In this document: piece after piece, positions 24,027 through 33,382 of the stretch
Layout: each line of letters starts with the position of its first letter
Numbering within the stretch: position 1 is the stretch's first letter
DNA from: Rhipicephalus microplus
Taxonomy: Eukaryota > Arthropoda > Arachnida > Ixodida > Ixodidae
Length of the DNA stretch: 64,000 nt
Assembly: GCF_043290135.1 (NCBI RefSeq)
Contig: NC_134707.1
Coordinates: 75,946,508 to 76,010,507 of the forward strand
Direction of reading: 5' to 3'
Position numbers and translations under genes: made by a program
The notes under the pieces: generated by a model
The model's input: the letters and a program-made list of their open reading frames with translations, nothing else
The model's database searches: none
Told to the model about the DNA's origin: nothing

Positions 24027-25622
24027 TTAGAGAGAAGCGTTTGCGTCTTTTAGTTGTCGTAACGCAGACAGAGTGCCTGGGTGTTCATTTATTCCGTATT
24101 TTATCGTGTTAAATTTGTAGATAAAATAAGATTCCCGTTGTTCCCGTTCTCTGATTGTTCGAAAGTTGTTTTCTAGTAGTGTAACCCTGATGTCATCAAA
24201 GCTGTGGTCTTTTAATGTGCAGTGTTTTGAAAGTGGAAGGCCTGGCAGAGATCGTACATGTGCCCGATGGTTGTTGAATCTAATTCTAAACGGAGTGTCT
24301 GTCTGGCCCACGTATTGCTTGTTACATACCCCACATTCCAGGAGGTATATGACGTTGTCTGAGTCACAGTCTAGTGCACATCTTATCCTGTGCTTAAAAT
24401 CCGAGTGGGTGCTTTTCGCCACTGTCGTTGTCTGCATGTGTTTGCATACCCTGCATCTGCTTTTTCCGCAAGGGTGACACCCAATTTGAGATTTCACACC
24501 TATCTTTGAATTTATTAAATGATCCTTTATATTTTTCGGCCTTCTGTATACAACACAAGGAGGAGAAGTGAAAATTTTGGATAGTCGCACGCTCTGTTCC
24601 AATATGTTAAAGTGTTTTCTTAGGACCTTGTTTATGTTCGGTGGGTTGCTCGTGAAAGTTATTAGCAAGTTTTTGTTGTGGTGTTGGTCGGCGTTTCTCT
24701 GGTGGTTGAGAAGAATCTGGCGGTCCAGATTTTCAGCTTTTTTGATGGCGTCATCGATGATAGCTGGCGGGTATTCTTGATTAAGGAGTACTTCGCGCAT
24801 ATGTGTGCTGTTTTTGTGGAAGTCCTCGGTGCTGGAGCAGATTCGTCGAAATCTGTGTGCTTGGGAATAGGGAAGGCTGGTCTTGCAATGTCGCGGGTGG
24901 CAGCTTTTGAAGTGCAGGTATTGTTGCCTGTCTGTAGGTTTTCTGTATACGTTAGTTACCAACGCACCATCGTCAACTCGAATGAGTACATCAAGAAAGT
25001 TTATTTCAGTGTTAGAGTAGGTGTGTGTAAAATAAATGCTGGGGTGTACCTGGTTGAAAGCCTGTATGAATTTGAGGAGCTCGTTTTCCGAATGTGTCCA
25101 AATTATGAATATATCATCTAGGTACCGTTTATAGAGTAATGGTTTGATATTACAAGATGAAAGAAAATTGGACTCTATGTGGTGCATGAATATGTTAGTG
25201 TAGTTTGGGGCCATTCTTGTACCTATTGCCGTACCGCTGATTTGAAGATAGTACTGGTTGTTAAATTCAAAGCTGTTCAAATCGAGTACAAGTCTTGTGA
25301 AGATTTCAATTACTTTTTTGCTTGGATAAGCGACAGGGTTGTGTGTGCCATACGATTCAACAAGTGTCCTTACACCATCGTTATGTGGGATATTTGTGTA
25401 GAGTGAGCTAACATCCAATGTTACGAGAAATGCACCGTCTGGAATTTTCACGTCTGCTATTTCCCGAAGAAAGTGGTTTGTGTCACGCAAGAAGGACTCA
25501 TGTGTGGGTGGTATGTCTTTGATTAAAGAATCAATATAACTGGAAATGGGTTCCGTTAACGTTCCCGTGCCTGATATAATGGGTCTGCCAGGGTTATTTT
25601 CTTTATGAATCTTCGGCAGCAT
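24027..25622 (-). CDS. PLE reverse transcriptase/GIY-YIG endonuclease, N-terminally truncated
   Basis: An open frame of 531 codons after the first ATG. The frame continues open upstream into the inverted terminal arm, so this ATG is only the first available one. LPKIHK and PGRPIISGTG at the start are internal RT motifs, so roughly the first quarter of a normal PLE protein is missing. TLDVSSLYTNIP lies at about residues 68-79, GTRMAPNYTNIF at about 134-145, and the catalytic YLDD at 167-170. A cysteine cluster CHPCGKSRCRVC lies at about 385-397. The GIY-YIG nuclease begins near residue 425 with VIYLLECGVCNKQYVGQT. These enzymes nick DNA and copy the element RNA at the break. No stop or frameshift interrupts the remaining frame, which suggests a recent insertion. 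Function as it stands is unlikely. Confidence 0.9.
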   Translation of the reverse strand: MLPKIHKENNPGRPIISGTGTLTEPISSYIDSLIKDIPPTHESFLRDTNHFLREIADVKIPDGAFLVTLDVSSLYTNIPHNDGVRTLVESYGTHNPVAYPSKKVIEIFTRLVLDLNSFEFNNQYYLQISGTAIGTRMAPNYTNIFMHHIESNFLSSCNIKPLLYKRYLDDIFIIWTHSENELLKFIQAFNQVHPSIYFTHTYSNTEINFLDVLIRVDDGALVTNVYRKPTDRQQYLHFKSCHPRHCKTSLPYSQAHRFRRICSSTEDFHKNSTHMREVLLNQEYPPAIIDDAIKKAENLDRQILLNHQRNADQHHNKNLLITFTSNPPNINKVLRKHFNILEQSVRLSKIFTSPPCVVYRRPKNIKDHLINSKIGVKSQIGCHPCGKSRCRVCKHMQTTTVAKSTHSDFKHRIRCALDCDSDNVIYLLECGVCNKQYVGQTDTPFRIRFNNHRAHVRSLPGLPLSKHCTLKDHSFDDIRVTLLENNFRTIREREQRESYFIYKFNTIKYGINEHPGTLSALRQLKDANASL

Positions 25623-25644
25623 GTAAAAACGACCAGGCGCCGAA

Positions 25645-25909
25645 CTGTTGAAATGCTGCCCCTTTCTAATTACGCCGTGTCGGTCTTGCTTCTTCTCCTA
25701 GATTTTCTATATTTTATTTAATGTTTGTCCTCCCGTTTCGCTGTTTATTCTTTTTTCTCTCTCTCTCTCTCAATTGACCCCTCCCCTGCAGTCTCGACAG
25801 GATATAAAAAGGCACGGAACATATGTAAATAGTATTAAGCCTTGAAAAAGACAGGGTTCCTGTCGAAACGTCGGCACAATAAACAGTTGTTATGTGAAAG
25901 CGCATCTAC

Positions 25910-25916
<7 letters not shown>
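25645..25916 (+). repeat. PLE-1 terminal repeat, inverted 5' arm
   Basis: The inverted copy of 23093-23367, read here on the plus strand. The junction with coding sequence lies at about 25644/25645. There the RT frame changes abruptly into terminal-repeat sequence without a stop. Confidence 0.88.
25841..25870 (+). ncRNA. Degenerate hammerhead-like hairpin (PLE-1 5' arm)
   Basis: The same structure as at 23140-23169 on the other strand: CTTGAAAAA (25841-25849), a stem-loop with 6 perfect pairs (25850-25864), then GAAACG (25865-25870) and AATAAA about 10 bases later. Confidence 0.4.

Positions 25917-25966
<50 letters not shown>
25915..25966. repeat. Microsatellite (TA)n(CA)n
   Basis: A TA run with a short CA end, between PLE-1 and the third LTR element remnant. 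Confidence 0.95.
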
Positions 25967-25967
<1 letters not shown>

Positions 25968-26158
25968 TTCGTACTCCAAGATTGTGCGATAAATTTCAGT
26001 CACGCTTCATTGGACCATATACAATCAATGAACAAACGTCACCAGTGAACTACCGTGTCACTTCCACCGACCTTTCTTCAGATCGTCGCTGCCGTGGTTC
26101 GGAGATTGTCCACGTATCGCGTCTGAAGCCATTCGTTCGACGTTCCGTTTCCGTCTAA
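25967..26158 (+). pseudogene. Ty3/gypsy integrase C-terminal end, truncated (gypsy-3)
   Basis: An open stretch on the plus strand that reads as the end of a gypsy integrase: KFQSRFIGPY (the GPY motif), TSPVNYRV, then [10 protein letters not shown] and a TAA stop at 26156-26158. All upstream pol and gag sequence is missing; the left edge is the (TA)n(CA)n tract. A run of 18 G (26187-26204) follows as a polypurine tract and then an LTR. The motifs TSPVNY and IVHVSRLKP are shared with gypsy-1 and gypsy-2, but the LTR differs from both, so this is a third family on the opposite strand. Confidence 0.82.
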
Positions 26159-26210
26159 GACGCGTCCGGGCTGGCCGCTCAAGCGTGGGGGGGGGGGGGG
26201 GGGGAATAAG

Positions 26211-26334
26211 TGTGAGCATTATTCATGCGCGTCAACTTGTCATATGTACATACTCATCATCATCAGTCTGACCTGTGTTGTGGGGCAGAGGCTCGGCAAG
26301 TAAAAGAAGTGTCTTGCTGCCAAAACGTTGCCTT

Positions 26335-26337
<3 letters not shown>
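26211..26337 (+). repeat. gypsy-3 3' LTR
   Basis: A 127-base LTR beginning TGTGAGCATT and ending GCCTTACA, placed 6 bases after the G18 polypurine tract (26187-26204). It ends exactly at a (TA)n run. No second copy exists in the window, so the LTR call rests on position and the TG...CA ends. Confidence 0.72.

Positions 26338-26390
<53 letters not shown>
26338..26390. repeat. Microsatellite (TA)n
   Basis: A TA run directly at the outer edge of the gypsy-3 LTR. Confidence 0.97.
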
Positions 26391-26393
<3 letters not shown>

Positions 26394-29300
26394 AGAGAAA
26401 AAGAGAGTAAGAGACTGACAATTGCGGGGTCTTTTAGGTCTATACGCTGGCAAAGATCCTATAATAGAAAAGAGAAAAAAGAGCCCAGTGTTTGTTTTAC
26501 ACCTCCATAATTAACAATGCCTCGTAACATTTTGAAACGCCGTTCGTGAATCCCTGAAGTATTTTCAAGTACTTTTTGTCCATGCGGCTTCGCTGTCGCT
26601 CGTATGGTTATTACTATCAGAAGTTGAAGTGTTCCAACGGCCTTCTAGTGAAATGCAGAAAACATTACCCACCAACTAGATATTGGGGATCGAAAGCCAG
26701 ATTATTACTTATTTTTAGGCAGAAACTTTGCAAGCAGTTTGGAGCAGTGGGAGGCACAGCTTGCTTGTTTATGCCCACAAGTGCAATTGGTGCTTGATTC
26801 CTGTTACGTGAGGTGCGCAATCCAGGGGGGCCCTGAACTGTGAGCCCTAACCAAAATGCTCCTGAGCTCCCTTGTATTTTAACACTTCTCATTAAGTAAA
26901 GTGAAGCCATTCACGTAAAAGGCACCCTGTTTACATGGAAAGGGTAAGAAAATTTTGCTGGGTTCATTTACGCCTACTTTACGTCTAACCAATGAGCCGC
27001 TCGTCATGCCGGTATATCAAAAAGTGCACGCCGGGGCTGAATTTTGCATGCACTTCAGATTCGCAATTAGTCGTTAACCCGCCACTCGCCTAGGATATTG
27101 TTTATCGAGTTCGTACAATTAGAAAGCACACCGCTTGCGCCATGTCAGACGGCGCACATTGATTTCTGTGGCGACAAATGAGAGCAACTAGATTTTGTTC
27201 GCCATCAGTGCTGCTTGATTGCAGCAGCTACTGAAAGCAAGTGTGGCGAAACTCAGACAGTATCTCAACATGCGAAAAGAACCAACGGGCTCAAAACACC
27301 CACCCTTGGTGCAGTGGTGTCTCTCCACTAGGGGCGATGCTCCTTAAGGTTGAGGCTTGTCTGTTGGTGACATTAGCGTGCGCAGTAGGCATGATGACAA
27401 TGACGATGCAGCTGGGGACGATGATGGTCACGGACAACAACTGGCTGTGCAGTACGCGACGTCTCGATATGCTCTACGATGTATTTCGTACGACTGAAAA
27501 CAACCAACCACCACCAGGGAAACGTGCACAGACCTCATCTCTGCTAACTTCAGACTAAATCTGGTACCACAAAGCAGTAGTAACGAAGGCAAAACGAAAC
27601 TCACTGCTCAACACAGCATACCAGTTGAGACAAGTAAACTTCTATATAACTGTACACCGCTTTGTCGCTCATATACGTTTGTGAGTGGTCAGTGTCACAG
27701 GTGATTAAGGTAACACTAAACGATGTTCATTTAAGGCAACACCAAACTGCTTCGCCCACTTTTAATAATTCACTACGGAGATATATCGTGTTTTTTTTTT
27801 TGCTATGTTCGCGAAGCGTCACTTTTGCAGCAAGCAGTTCTGACGAAATGCTAACTGCAGCCCATTCGAAATTTTCTCATAGTTGAAAGATGCATGCGAG
27901 AGTAGACTGCGAGTATCGTGTGCACGTTTTCAAATTTTCTTCCATAGCGGCTTTTTCAAAGCTCGGCAGAAAATCACGCACACTAGGAAACTGCTGCGTT
28001 TGTAAAAGACTTAGTTGCGCAAGTTGGCGTTTGCATGCACCGTACACATTTGTTTCTGGTGAAATAACATTCTATGAATGGGAAAGACGCGAAGCACCAG
28101 TTTTCAGGGCAAAGCCTCGACAATATATGTACGGATTTACTTCGTTCTAAAGGTGTTTCAGTTGGTATAAAGAAATGGCCTTCTTTAAGCTTTTAACCCG
28201 GGACCAACGCTATTGCGAGGCGAGCATTCTATCAAATTGGTTACTTGAAAGGGGAAGTCTCAATTTAATTCCCTCTAGTTTTGTAAGTGTTTTGATGTTT
28301 TTTTATAAATATTCAATCACATGGTGGGATTCTGTAGAACTTATTTTCCACTATGTATTGCAACAAGGGTCTAAAGAAAAAGAAATGAACAGTGATGCAC
28401 TAAACTTTCTATATCACTTTCTCATCTCTCCATTGTGTTCCCACTACGCTAATTAGACAGACAATTTGTAATGGAACGTTGAAGCATGTACTTGCCTAAC
28501 ACGAGAGCTGGTGGCAACAGTAAGGGAGAGAAATATTTGAATGACCAGCTGGATATGTTTGTCAGCCTTTTCGCCTCATATTCTACTCCATGTGTTGGGT
28601 GGAAATTATGATACATACACTGATAAACACATAACTCACACAGCCACACACACTGACTAGACTCTTTATAAAGCTTCATTCTGGCTTGTGGCTCGCAAAA
28701 TATTCAGCAGCACTTTTGGGGCGCGTATTGCACTGAAGCAACTTTGACACGCGCCCGGAATTCATGTCAACTCCAAGCTCGAGTCCTGTTGGAGACAACA
28801 GTGAACTATCAAGAAAAGTAGTACACAAGAAGAATCCCTAAATGAATAAGCATAAGTATGACAGTAAATAGACGGAACGAATGGTTGCACAACGCTCTAT
28901 ACACAATTGCGTCGGAGTGGAGAGAAACGGGTTTATTCACTGGGACATAGCTCTTGGAAATCGCTGATCGGGCGGGTGGCTAATTTACAATACGTGAATG
29001 TGCGATACCAGGTGCTCAGGAGAGTTGTGACAGTCGTCGGCCGTGTGGCAAATTGTGCTTAGAAACAGCAAGTTTTTGCACATTTCAATTATTACTGACA
29101 GCACATCTTCACTACAAGGCTGCGTTTATAATCAATGCCGTTGTCCTGGCTTTCATGGCAAAACTCTCTCAGCTACCCTGTGACGACGACATCGTCATTG
29201 TAATAGTAGTTGTTGTACTACCGTAACAGACGTTGCTCAACCGAAGAAGCCAGTGAATGAAGAAACAGGCAAGGTGAAATGAGAATGACAATTTTCTGCT

Positions 29301-30802
29301 AGAAAACACCGAGAAAGTACAGTTGCCTCTTTCACTAATTACATGAATTGCAGACTTCTACTTATTGCCATAAACCAACTCATGGTGAAAGCAAAAAACT
29401 ACCATGCTAGCTGAGTTTATATTGGCAGATAGTAATGAATGGCGCCTCATAAAACCTACGACAAAAGAAAGAATAGCAGCGCTTATTCCGTGTTCTTCCT
29501 TTTGCTTTGTTTTTAAACTTTGCGTTGTTCATTCCCTTCAGGAATAAAATCATTATCACATTAAGTGATTACACTAACTGTCGTAGTTTCAGTGATTAAT
29601 TAATTTTAATAAACTGAAGCTAGACAGCAAAAACCGCAAGAGGGTTATGTATACATAACAAGGAGAGCTCACTTGGCAGGACTCCCGACGTGCCGGTGGC
29701 TAATAAGTTGAAACCAGGCGTTCGCTGAATCGTCATTGCTTCTGACGTCATGTCACGTGATCACGCCTTGCCCAATAAAGTTTAAGCCCACGTATTTCAA
29801 ATCTGGCGGCAGAATTTTGACGCTGTGTGAGCTGATAGCCAACCTCAGGCACACGAACACACTTCACTGTGCGACGCCTCTCAATTTCTCATGTCATTTT
29901 GTCATGTCATGTCACCTTCTCATTCCCTCTATTATGTCAGTACTTCAGAATTTATTCGAGCTTTCTGAAACTCCATTATATCGACTTTATGAAACTCAAC
30001 AGGATCAAGAGTCTAGTCATTTGAAACTCTGTTACATCGAAGCTGCTTTTCGCATGGCTGAAGCGTACTTACTAACGTATGCTGCTAACTTCGTTCACCT
30101 GATTCAGCCTCGGCTATGTCCCCCAAGGTCAAGGAAACATAATAAGGGAGCGAAAGAGCGGAGTGACGAAGAGGTCGTTGATCTTTCTTTTCTGTTTTTT
30201 TTTTCTGGACACAGCTGCATAATCTGCTACAGCGTAAACTTTTTTTTTTTCAGAAGGGATAGCGTGCGAGACGAAACAGGAGTGAACTCCGCAGTAGTTT
30301 CGGCGTCGCAAACTCGATTTATTATATCCGCGCAGCTGTCGATACGCGAAGTGGGATGCATAGGTGTACCATGATTCACCAGCTTGTTGTCAGGTCAAGA
30401 GCCGGCGGCCGACAGAGTGTCGAGGCGTACTATAGGCATAATATGCTCTCGAGTTCAAAAACCGCTTGGATGCTTGCGGGTCTGTATAAATAGACTCAAA
30501 CGCTGTTGTTGTTTTTTTGTTGTTGTTTTTTTTTTGCGGAGAAACCCAAAGTTTATCAGCCCCCACGACGCGTGCAGCTCACGAAAATAGTTGACGTTAC
30601 TCTTTTCGTGCCGGAGGATTCGGTGTTGCTGAAAAAAAAATCCCTCTTTTTGTTTCTGCTCCGACAATTGTTAAATGATTCCTTCCTTCACGTGAATACA
30701 GATTTAATTTTAACAAACACAAAACGTCGCGGACTTCATTATTCTTGCTCTCGAAGCCAGTTCACATGAATATTTTTCGCCAGTGTTGAAAGCAAGTGCA
30801 CT
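26391..30802. other. No recognised gene
   Basis: About 4.4 kb without a recognised gene. A copy of the GGGGCGAAGCTCC-type motif lies at 27329-27346. The longest open frame is 212 codons on the plus strand (29736-30374). It has no familiar domain, includes homopolymer-encoded phenylalanine runs and lacks a convincing gene context, so I do not call it a gene. Confidence 0.4.
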
Positions 30803-30819
30803 TCAAACAGTTTGTTTGA

Positions 30820-30908
30820 TCCAGGTGGACGAAATTTCGGGAGCCCTTCACTACGGCGTCTCTCATATTCATATAGTAATTTCGGGACGTTAAACCCCAC
30901 ATATCTAA
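30820..30908 (+). mobile_element. 5'-truncated SINE with 17-base TSD
   Basis: Only the last 89 bases of the main SINE are present (CCAGGTGGACGAAATTTC through GGGACGTTAAACCCCACATA). They are flanked by a perfect 17-base duplication, TCAAACAGTTTGTTTGA, at 30803-30819 and 30909-30925. The tRNA head is absent, so it carries no promoter. Confidence 0.93.
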
Positions 30909-30925
30909 TCAAACAGTTTGTTTGA

Positions 30926-32352
30926 CGCCGTTATCTCGACGAAGGTTGTACTGACATCACCAAATGTATGCTAGAAGTACTTAATATTCGTAATTCATAG
31001 TGAACTCTGCTTCGAGACTTATGTTATCACCGGTGCCAACTGATTTGAATCACTTCGATGCAACACCATAACACAGCCAACAATAAATGTTTCTTCATGA
31101 GAGCGAGGTTGAGTACACCGGGATTTTTTTCTGCGTGCCAGACGCTGCACAACATGATAGATTGGCTTGATACAACGCTTGTTTAGATAGAAAAGATCCT
31201 CAGTAATACTTCATTATTTAGACACGCCTCACTAATGATAATATTTATAAAAGTAATAATAATATATGAGGTGCTACATGTGAAAAGCACAATATTGGTG
31301 TGGGGCTCGCTGTATTGAAGTGATCCGAAGACATTTAACCACCTGGTGTTCTTGTAACGCGCAGAGACACCGCGCAGTACAGAACCTTAGGCATTTCACT
31401 TCTATTCAAATATGTCTTCCATGGCCCATATGGAACCTATGACCTTCAGATCGGCAACCGAGCACTACAACCGCTACACCACTTTGATGGTGTCTTTGCT
31501 GAGGAGCCGAAGTGCAAGAACAAACCAAAATGCACTAGTTCCGGTAGTTTTGTTTCGTTCAACATCATGTTTGGGTTTGTTGCACCTCAAGCAGAGACAA
31601 GGACAAAAGCGGCAAAGACGCCAACTCTTCCTATCTGTACTGTAAGTTTTGTTATGAAAGGGATGCGTACACAACAAGCTTGTGTTTCTATCTCTTGTGT
31701 TTCTATCATAATCTAGCCAACATTCACTTCCTTTGTTCCTTTATAGCGTTCTGGACCTAAGTAATGCGGCTGCTAAAAAGACGCACTGGGCCTCGCATTT
31801 TCCTTTATCGAACGCTCGTTCAGTAACGAATAGCTAGCAAAATGAAGACCAGATGTTCCTGACGCCAGCATTTCTGAGAGACTTCTATCAAATCACGCGA
31901 TGGTGATTCACACTGCGGTGAACAGATGTGTTATACCTCAACCCACGTGGCTGGCCGGTATAAAATAAAACTCGTCTGACTCTCGATTGTGTTCTGCGAG
32001 TTAAAGGCCACAAGCGTTGCCGTAGTATACGTTTGGCTGTGATCGGTCGACGGCTGCTGCAGCTGCTCCAAAGGCAGCGTCGTAAGTCCAGTCCAGAGGC
32101 ACATATTCAGAAATAGATACGACTATATGTTTACACCGTCAAGATCTTTGAAAATGAATGCGAATCGTCAGCCTTGCGTTGGTTGGCTGACAATGTCAAA
32201 ATAAGACAGCTGAGGCACGTGCACATGGCGCTTTCACAATGGCAGGTTCTCTCGCACTGCTAATTAACAGAGGCAGTTATTCGCTGACACAACCCTTCTG
32301 CTTATCGCCTGCGATAAAGCAAAACGAGATCAAGACAGTAACCGTGCCAATC
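30926..32352. other. No recognised feature
   Basis: Nothing was recognised. A small open frame at 31412-31645 (+) has no motif. Confidence 0.4.
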
Positions 32353-32363
32353 TTTTACAGAAC

Positions 32364-32602
32364 ATTGATTGATATGTGGGGTTTAACGTCCCAAAACCAC
32401 CATATGTTTATGAGAGACGCCGTAGCGGAGGGCTCCGGAAATTTCGACCACCCGGAGTTCTTTAACGTGCACCCAAATCTGAGCACCCAGACCTACAACA
32501 TTTCCGCCTCCATCTAAAAAGCAGCCGCCGCCGCCGCGATTCGATCCCGTCACCTGCGGGTCAGCAGCCGAGTACCTTCGCCACTAAACCACCGCGGCAG
32601 GG
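32364..32602 (-). mobile_element. Full-length SINE (Ruka-like)
   Basis: A reverse-strand copy. The tail ATTGATTGATATGTGG is at the left; the tRNA head with CTGCGGGTCAGCAGCCG and CCACCGCGGCAGGG is at the right. Flanks match at 9 of 11 bases (32353-32363 and 32604-32614), consistent with an aged target-site duplication. Confidence 0.9.
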
Positions 32603-33005
32603 ATTTTTCAGAGCATGTATCCATCCCCACGAGGACAAACTAATCAAGGATTTGACTTCGAAAGAAAAGCTCATTGGTTCTATTGCACACTTTTTGGGAC
32701 TACTTGGAGATGCATGTCGCTCGGCGCTGTCAGTGCCATCATTAACAACGTCATGTTCTTTTTATTCAATGAAGACTCTTTCGAGATGAAACACCCCCTT
32801 TCATGAGGAACAATCAATATGTCGGTTGATTATTATCATCTTCATCATATGCGAACATTGTTTATTTCGCGATGGGTATGCTGATAACTTTTGGTTTCAT
32901 GCGTCTCAATGACAAGGACGACTACGTCGAGTGTTGCTGTTTGCGTTTGACGATGAACATGAGGCTTCCGCATTAATCTTAGGCGAAAGTCTTAATGAAT
33001 CTTTC

Positions 33006-33171
33006 GCCCCGCCGCGGTGGTGTAGGGACTAAGGGCTGCTGACCCACAGGTCGTGGTATTGAATCGTGGCGGCAGCGGCTGCATTTTCGATGGAGACGAA
33101 AGTTCTGCAGACCCCCACTACGGCGTCTCTCACAATCATACAGTGCAGCGGTTTTGGGACATTACCCCCTA
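33006..33171 (+). mobile_element. SINE with internal deletion
   Basis: The tRNA head (GCCCCGCCGCGGTGG, CCACAGGTCGTGG) is followed by GATGGAGACGAAAG. The sequence then jumps to CCCACTACGGCGTCTCTC, so the central GTGCACGTTAAAGAACCCC block is deleted. The tail runs straight into the (AAT)n array. Confidence 0.87.

Positions 33172-33382
<211 letters not shown>

Larger units (their letters stand above)
23093..25916 (-). mobile_element. Penelope-like element PLE-1 with inverted ends
   Basis: A 2.8-kb element on the minus strand. It has one open RT plus GIY-YIG frame, and its two ends are near-identical inverted repeats of about 272 bases (23093-23367 and 25645-25916). Each arm holds a hairpin followed by GAAACG, AATAAA and a terminal CTTTCATA. 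PLEs are known to carry direct or inverted terminal repeats, often with hammerhead motifs. The inverted arm at the 5' side replaces the N-terminal part of the RT, so the copy is a rearranged 5' truncation. The 5' end sits on (TA)n. Confidence 0.9.

Noticed and set aside
29736..30374. A 212-codon open frame as a host gene
   Set aside because: It has no recognised domain, is rich in homopolymer-encoded residues, and has no splice or promoter context. It is within chance for this base composition.
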